The notes under the pieces are model-generated. The model saw only the letters and a list, made by a program, of their open reading frames with translations, was not told the origin of the DNA and made no database searches. From Oscheius sp. JU75 (taxonomy: Eukaryota > Nematoda > Chromadorea > Rhabditida > Rhabditidae): a DNA stretch of 64,000 nucleotides. Of the stretch, positions 61,301 to 64,000 are shown piece after piece (within the stretch, counting starts at the first letter, position 1; every line of letters starts with the position of its first letter). The stretch spans positions 496,001 through 560,000 of the forward strand of contig JASJZC010000005.1 of the NCBI GenBank assembly GCA_037178855.1. Direction: 5' to 3'. The translations under genes were made by a program, and so were the position numbers.

Positions 61301-61631
61301 ATCTATAAACTGAAAGTGAGAGTCTTCTCTGTGTTTCTATCCATGTCTCTGTCCATGTCTCTCTGTCTCCCTGCCTATATGACCTTCTTCCTTTCTATCT
61401 CTCTGTCTCCCTGCCTATCTGACCTTGTCCATTTCTGTTTTTCTGTCTCTCATTTCCCTCTGTCTGTCTGTCTCTATCTCTCATTCTCACGACTTTCAGC
61501 AAAAAAAAAATCTTTAGCTATTCTATCAACTATCAAATCAAAACTTTTCAGAATCTCGTGCTGATCCCAACGCCGCCACACCTCCTCCAACCTCTACCAG
61601 TTCCCACGAGGAGAAGCCAAAAACACGATAG
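46368..61631 (+). CDS. foxp: FoxP transcription factor (12 firm exons)
   Basis: FoxP proteins are nuclear repressors that dimerise by a leucine zipper. Exons: 46368-46520, 53371-53532, 54923-55050, 56160-56304, 56355-56489, 59035-59094, 59516-59743, 59954-60055, 60547-60723, 60901-61030, 61111-61266, 61552-61631; all phases agree, 551 residues. Exon 3 holds the C2H2 finger ([28 protein letters not shown]-x4-C-x12-H-x4-H). Exon 4 holds the zipper ([21 protein letters not shown]). Exons 7-9 hold the forkhead ([32 protein letters not shown], recognition helix [27 protein letters not shown]). [11 protein letters not shown] has one residue more than vertebrate FOXP (CFVRVENVKG as remembered). The N-terminus is short; translation may start at the ATG at 46419 or in an upstream exon such as 34053. 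The Gln-rich block of vertebrate FOXP is nearly absent. Confidence 0.95.
47680..47830 (+). repeat. degenerate (CTCTGT)n microsatellite
   Basis: Pyrimidine repeat of CTCTGT/CTCTCT units. The same simple sequence recurs in many introns (5205-5370 as GAGACA, 6535-6590, 41815-41970, 43490-43570, 61320-61490, 62050-62100), giving spurious Ser/Leu-rich frames. Confidence 0.8.
50959..51141. repeat. 183-bp imperfect palindrome
   Basis: Starts and ends GGTACC. The arms (about 70 bp, roughly three bases in four matching) share CAATTG, CGCGATTT, GGCACAAG and a GGCTTTG/GACTTTTGG stretch. It lies in the 6.8-kb FoxP intron 46521-53370. Probably an old fold-back MITE; the pair of overlapping frames here is an effect of the symmetry. 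Confidence 0.55.
53540..53885 (+). repeat. degenerate minisatellite next to the fold-back
   Basis: Units of about 60-65 bp with core CGAACCCGTACCGTCTAGG and a following TTTCCCATGTC, at about 53572, 53624, 53685, 53745, 53800 and 53860. Similar units resume on the other side of the fold-back at 54625-54790. Confidence 0.5.
53889..54625. mobile_element. 737-bp fold-back element with perfect 317-bp arms
   Basis: Arms 53889-54205 and 54309-54625 are mirror complements with no mismatch or gap that I could find; opposite positions always sum to 108514. The ends are CTAGGGAAGGG/CCCTTCCCTAG, flanked by TTA on both sides (53886-53888, 54626-54628), a PIF/Harbinger-type 3-bp duplication. Each arm carries a tRNA-like A box (TGGTGCAGTGC, 54096-54106 in the left arm) and B box (GGTTCGAACCC, 54139-54149) plus the same 68-69-codon open frame reading outward. 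The 103-bp loop contains about two tandem units with A10-12 runs. It lies in FoxP intron 53533-54922. Confidence 0.9.
55269..55440. mobile_element. 172-bp pogo/Tigger-like MITE
   Basis: The terminal inverted repeats begin CAGTCAACTCTCGATATAGT, the typical pogo/Tigger start. TA duplications at 55267-55268 and 55441-55442. No coding capacity. Lies in FoxP intron 55051-56159. Confidence 0.85.
61320..61490 (+). repeat. (CTCTGTCTC)n tract in the last FoxP intron
   Basis: Imperfect pyrimidine microsatellite between the last two FoxP exons. Confidence 0.7.
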
Positions 61632-62602
61632 CTCAAAAAGAAGAAAATATTTCGCTCTCAAAAGACTCTCCCGAATGCAAAGCAATCTCTTTTCTCAAGG
61701 AAATCAAAAGTCCTCAACTCAGGGTCTCACTCTTCCCCCTATTACTCATGTGACCAGTAGCGCAACCGTAGTGTCTCGTTTTCTGAACTAAGACTGCCTT
61801 TTCAGCCTTTTCGTGTACTGTGCAAAGTTGCAGCTCTTGAGCTGCTTACCTGTCGAGAACATGCCATAGCTCAAAAACGTCTTATATGACCCGTACCGCC
61901 TCGGTTAAGCTGAACGTTTTGGTTCCGACCGTCGCACCCGTACCATCTCGGCTGATCGGGTTAAAACGAAACTTTATGGGTTTACTACTGTTCAAATGAG
62001 TACAGTAACATAATTTCTTGTCCTTTGTCTACTATGTAGGCATGGGATTTTTGTCTCTCTCCCTCTTTCTGTCCTCTCTCTGTTCTCTCTCTCTCTCTCT
62101 GAAAAACCATTGTGATAGCTGCTAGGTTTGTGAAGACGGCATTTGACGAAAAAAACAAGGTCTATTTCCCAATTATTCCAGTCGAATCAGCATCCAGAAC
62201 CCCTGTCAAAATAACCCAAATTCCATGCTGATCTCAGTCGGGTATGCGGTTCCCAAGAACCCGTTTTCTTGTTGTTGAGCCTTGTTGTTCCTTTCCTCTC
62301 TCTCTCATCAATTCTCTCCAAGTTATCCTCTGAACTCGTTGTCTCTCTATTGAAGTCTATGTTCTCTAATTTGAAGTCTCTGTGGTCATTGCTCGCAATT
62401 TTATACTGTGTCTGATAATAAAATGTGAAAAGGTTGTGGAAGAGGGGTATGGGAGACAGAGAGACAAAGAGAGACGATACCATTCAGCCTCTAGAAGTAC
62501 AATAAAATGTTTCATTGTTTGTACACATATCTGATCCCGTTATATTTTTGGTTCTTGTAATCTTATTTTGACAGCTTGGCGAATTATAATGAAGGTTGGT
62601 AG
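61632..62602. other. convergent 3' region between foxp and the acyltransferase
   Basis: It contains two CCCGTACC-type motifs (about 61888, 61938), a CT microsatellite (62050-62100) and AATAAA at 62418 (+). No gene. Confidence 0.4.
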
Positions 62603-64000
62603 CTACGGAGCCATGAAGAGTTTCTCATAGATTGCAGCCTGGATCTTTTGCTGGTAGGCCAGTCGATTCTTGGCCCTCTTCAGACCTCCGTCGTAGGGAA
62701 GAGCCGTGATGCCGACTTTGGCGGCAATTGCCGACTGGACTCGGCCGGCAAAGGCCACGGCGTCTTCTGAAACATTTTAGGTCAAAAACGAGGCAAGAAC
62801 TGACCGGTCTCCTTCTTCTCCATCGGTGCCAGGTAGTAGATCTCGTAGAGAGTAGCAAAAGAGGTCATGACACGGATGACGTAAGGAATAAAGGTGTCCT
62901 CCTTCCAGAAAGCGTCACCAACTCTGAAAAGACAAATTGTGTTTTTGGAGGATGTGAACTCATGTACAGCAGTGGGATCTCGGGAACCGAAAAAATTTAA
63001 AGTTTTGTTTCACCACAGCTTGATTTGCGAAATCTTTTTTCCTTTCCTGACCTCGCTAACCGACGTTCAAAAATACCTCGAGTTCTGAAGAAAAGCCACC
63101 GGATAAATTGGAACCTCTCCCGTGAAGACGGCCTTTCTGAACTGTAGAACGGTAGTATTGTTGCTACAGAAGCCTTCGGGGAATAGAAGGACCGGATCCA
63201 CGTCGGAGTTCGAGGCGTAAGAGATGACCTTTTTCTGGAAAATACAAGCGTATAGTTGGACTGAGAAATGTTTCAAGAACAGACTATAGTTCAATATCAA
63301 ATATTTCGCATAGTTATTTTTTCATTGAAGGCTAGACTAAAGCAATTGGAAAACGGAAAGCGTTTACCTGAAAGTTGGCCCGATCTCTCATGTCCTCGCG
63401 GTCCATCCAAAGAGCATGAGTAAGTTTCTCTCCCAACTTCTCCAGGAGACCAGCAAATCCTCCGTGTTTCTGTCCTGTTACGGTGAAAGCTGAAAGGAGC
63501 ATTGTTTTTGTTGCAACTACTGTATAAAGACAGTGTTTTAGATAGGTGAGCAATGGGCCAACTTTTTCACATCCCTGGTACCAGACAGTAAATATTCAGG
63601 AAAACTCACAGTAGCCCTCATAGTCACAGTCACTGTAGATGGTGAAGACATCGTTAGCTGACATATGGTTGGCTACGGCAATGCCTGAAACTTTTTTATC
63701 GGCAACCGAAAAATGTCACACAAGGTTTCTCTATATACTGAAGGTTGTACTAGTTCACTACTCACCACGCAAAAAAATTAGTGAAACAGAGACAGAGGCG
63801 GAAAGGAAAAAAAACATTCTTACCAGGAGCCCTCGGCAGATTCTCTCTATTGTATCCCTTGACAATCATTCCAATACTGGCACTCATGAGCTTGGCAAAA
63901 GTAATGGCAAAATAGTTGACGGTTCTTCTCGAGGTTGTTGGTACCATGGCGACGAAGATTCCCGTAGTGAGAGCCCAAAGAAGGGCAGTGAAGAGAAACA
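62603..64000 (-). CDS. glycerol-3-phosphate acyltransferase 3/4-like, 5' end outside window
   Basis: GPAT3/4 enzymes add the first acyl chain to glycerol-3-phosphate at the endoplasmic reticulum. Exons: 63824-64000 (open to the edge), 63610-63684, 63368-63489, 63077-63234, 62805-62923, 62603-62766; phases agree. Order: a hydrophobic segment (FTALLWALTTGIFVAM), the acyltransferase H-x4-D motif in ANHMSANDV, GQKHGGFAGLLEKLG, then LFPEGFCSNNTTVLQF (family FPEGTxxNN), VPIYPVAF, RVGDAFWKEDTF, the MTSFATLYEIYYLAPM hydrophobic stretch, EDAVAFAGRVQSAIA and the stop at 62603. The family of nematode acl-4/acl-5 is the closest I recall, but no symbol is assigned. FPEGF instead of FPEGT is an unusual substitution. 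AATAAA (minus) lies near 62500. Confidence 0.92.

Overview
The window looks like a nematode (or at least ecdysozoan) nuclear chromosome. Genes are split into many short exons, often by introns of about 40 nt and sometimes by introns of several kb. Acceptors are nearly always TTTTCAG-like. Non-coding DNA carries very many TGTTTCA/TGAAAC A-type motifs like the core of nematode piRNA promoters. The genus cannot be named from sequence alone. All gene models come from reading frames, splice phases and remembered family motifs; no search was run.

Layout. (1) 357-6816 (+): 3' two thirds of an EPS8 homologue (helical bundle, coiled coil, SH3, Q-rich linker, SAM-like effector domain), cut by the left edge. 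(2) 7256-13276 (-): two or three uncharacterised multi-exon genes. (3) 13.7-21.8 kb: nested transposon graveyard. A non-LTR retrotransposon (14262-17260) is split by a 486-bp non-autonomous Helitron and a 666-bp TIR element. Next come a broken intron-containing DDE_3 transposase, an internally deleted autonomous Helitron (3' end at 19933), RTE-like 3' ends and a truncated mariner. (4) 21802-23903 (+): a small bZIP gene whose first intron holds a dead mariner. (5) 24.5-25.7 kb: head-to-head RTE-like fragments. (6) 26945-33241 (-): a small membrane-protein gene and, directly upstream on the same strand, a secreted or membrane M1 aminopeptidase; the two may form an operon. (7) 33.2-46 kb: a divergent promoter region with clustered forkhead-type sites, an intact DD37D mariner (35440-36724) and long motif-rich non-coding DNA with a degenerate tandem array at 40.3-41.4 kb. 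(8) 46368-61631 (+): a complete FoxP gene (C2H2 finger, leucine zipper, forkhead) whose introns hold a 737-bp fold-back element with perfect 317-bp arms and a pogo-like MITE. (9) 62603-64000 (-): a GPAT3/4-type glycerol-phosphate acyltransferase, cut by the right edge.

The host genes do not form one pathway. The transposon-rich block (7.2-26 kb) nearly lacks the TGTTTCA motif, while the single-copy blocks, above all the FoxP introns and the region upstream, are full of it. The strongest leads are this motif landscape, the perfect fold-back element, and two transposon insertions in one retroelement that can be checked because removing them restores its reading frame.
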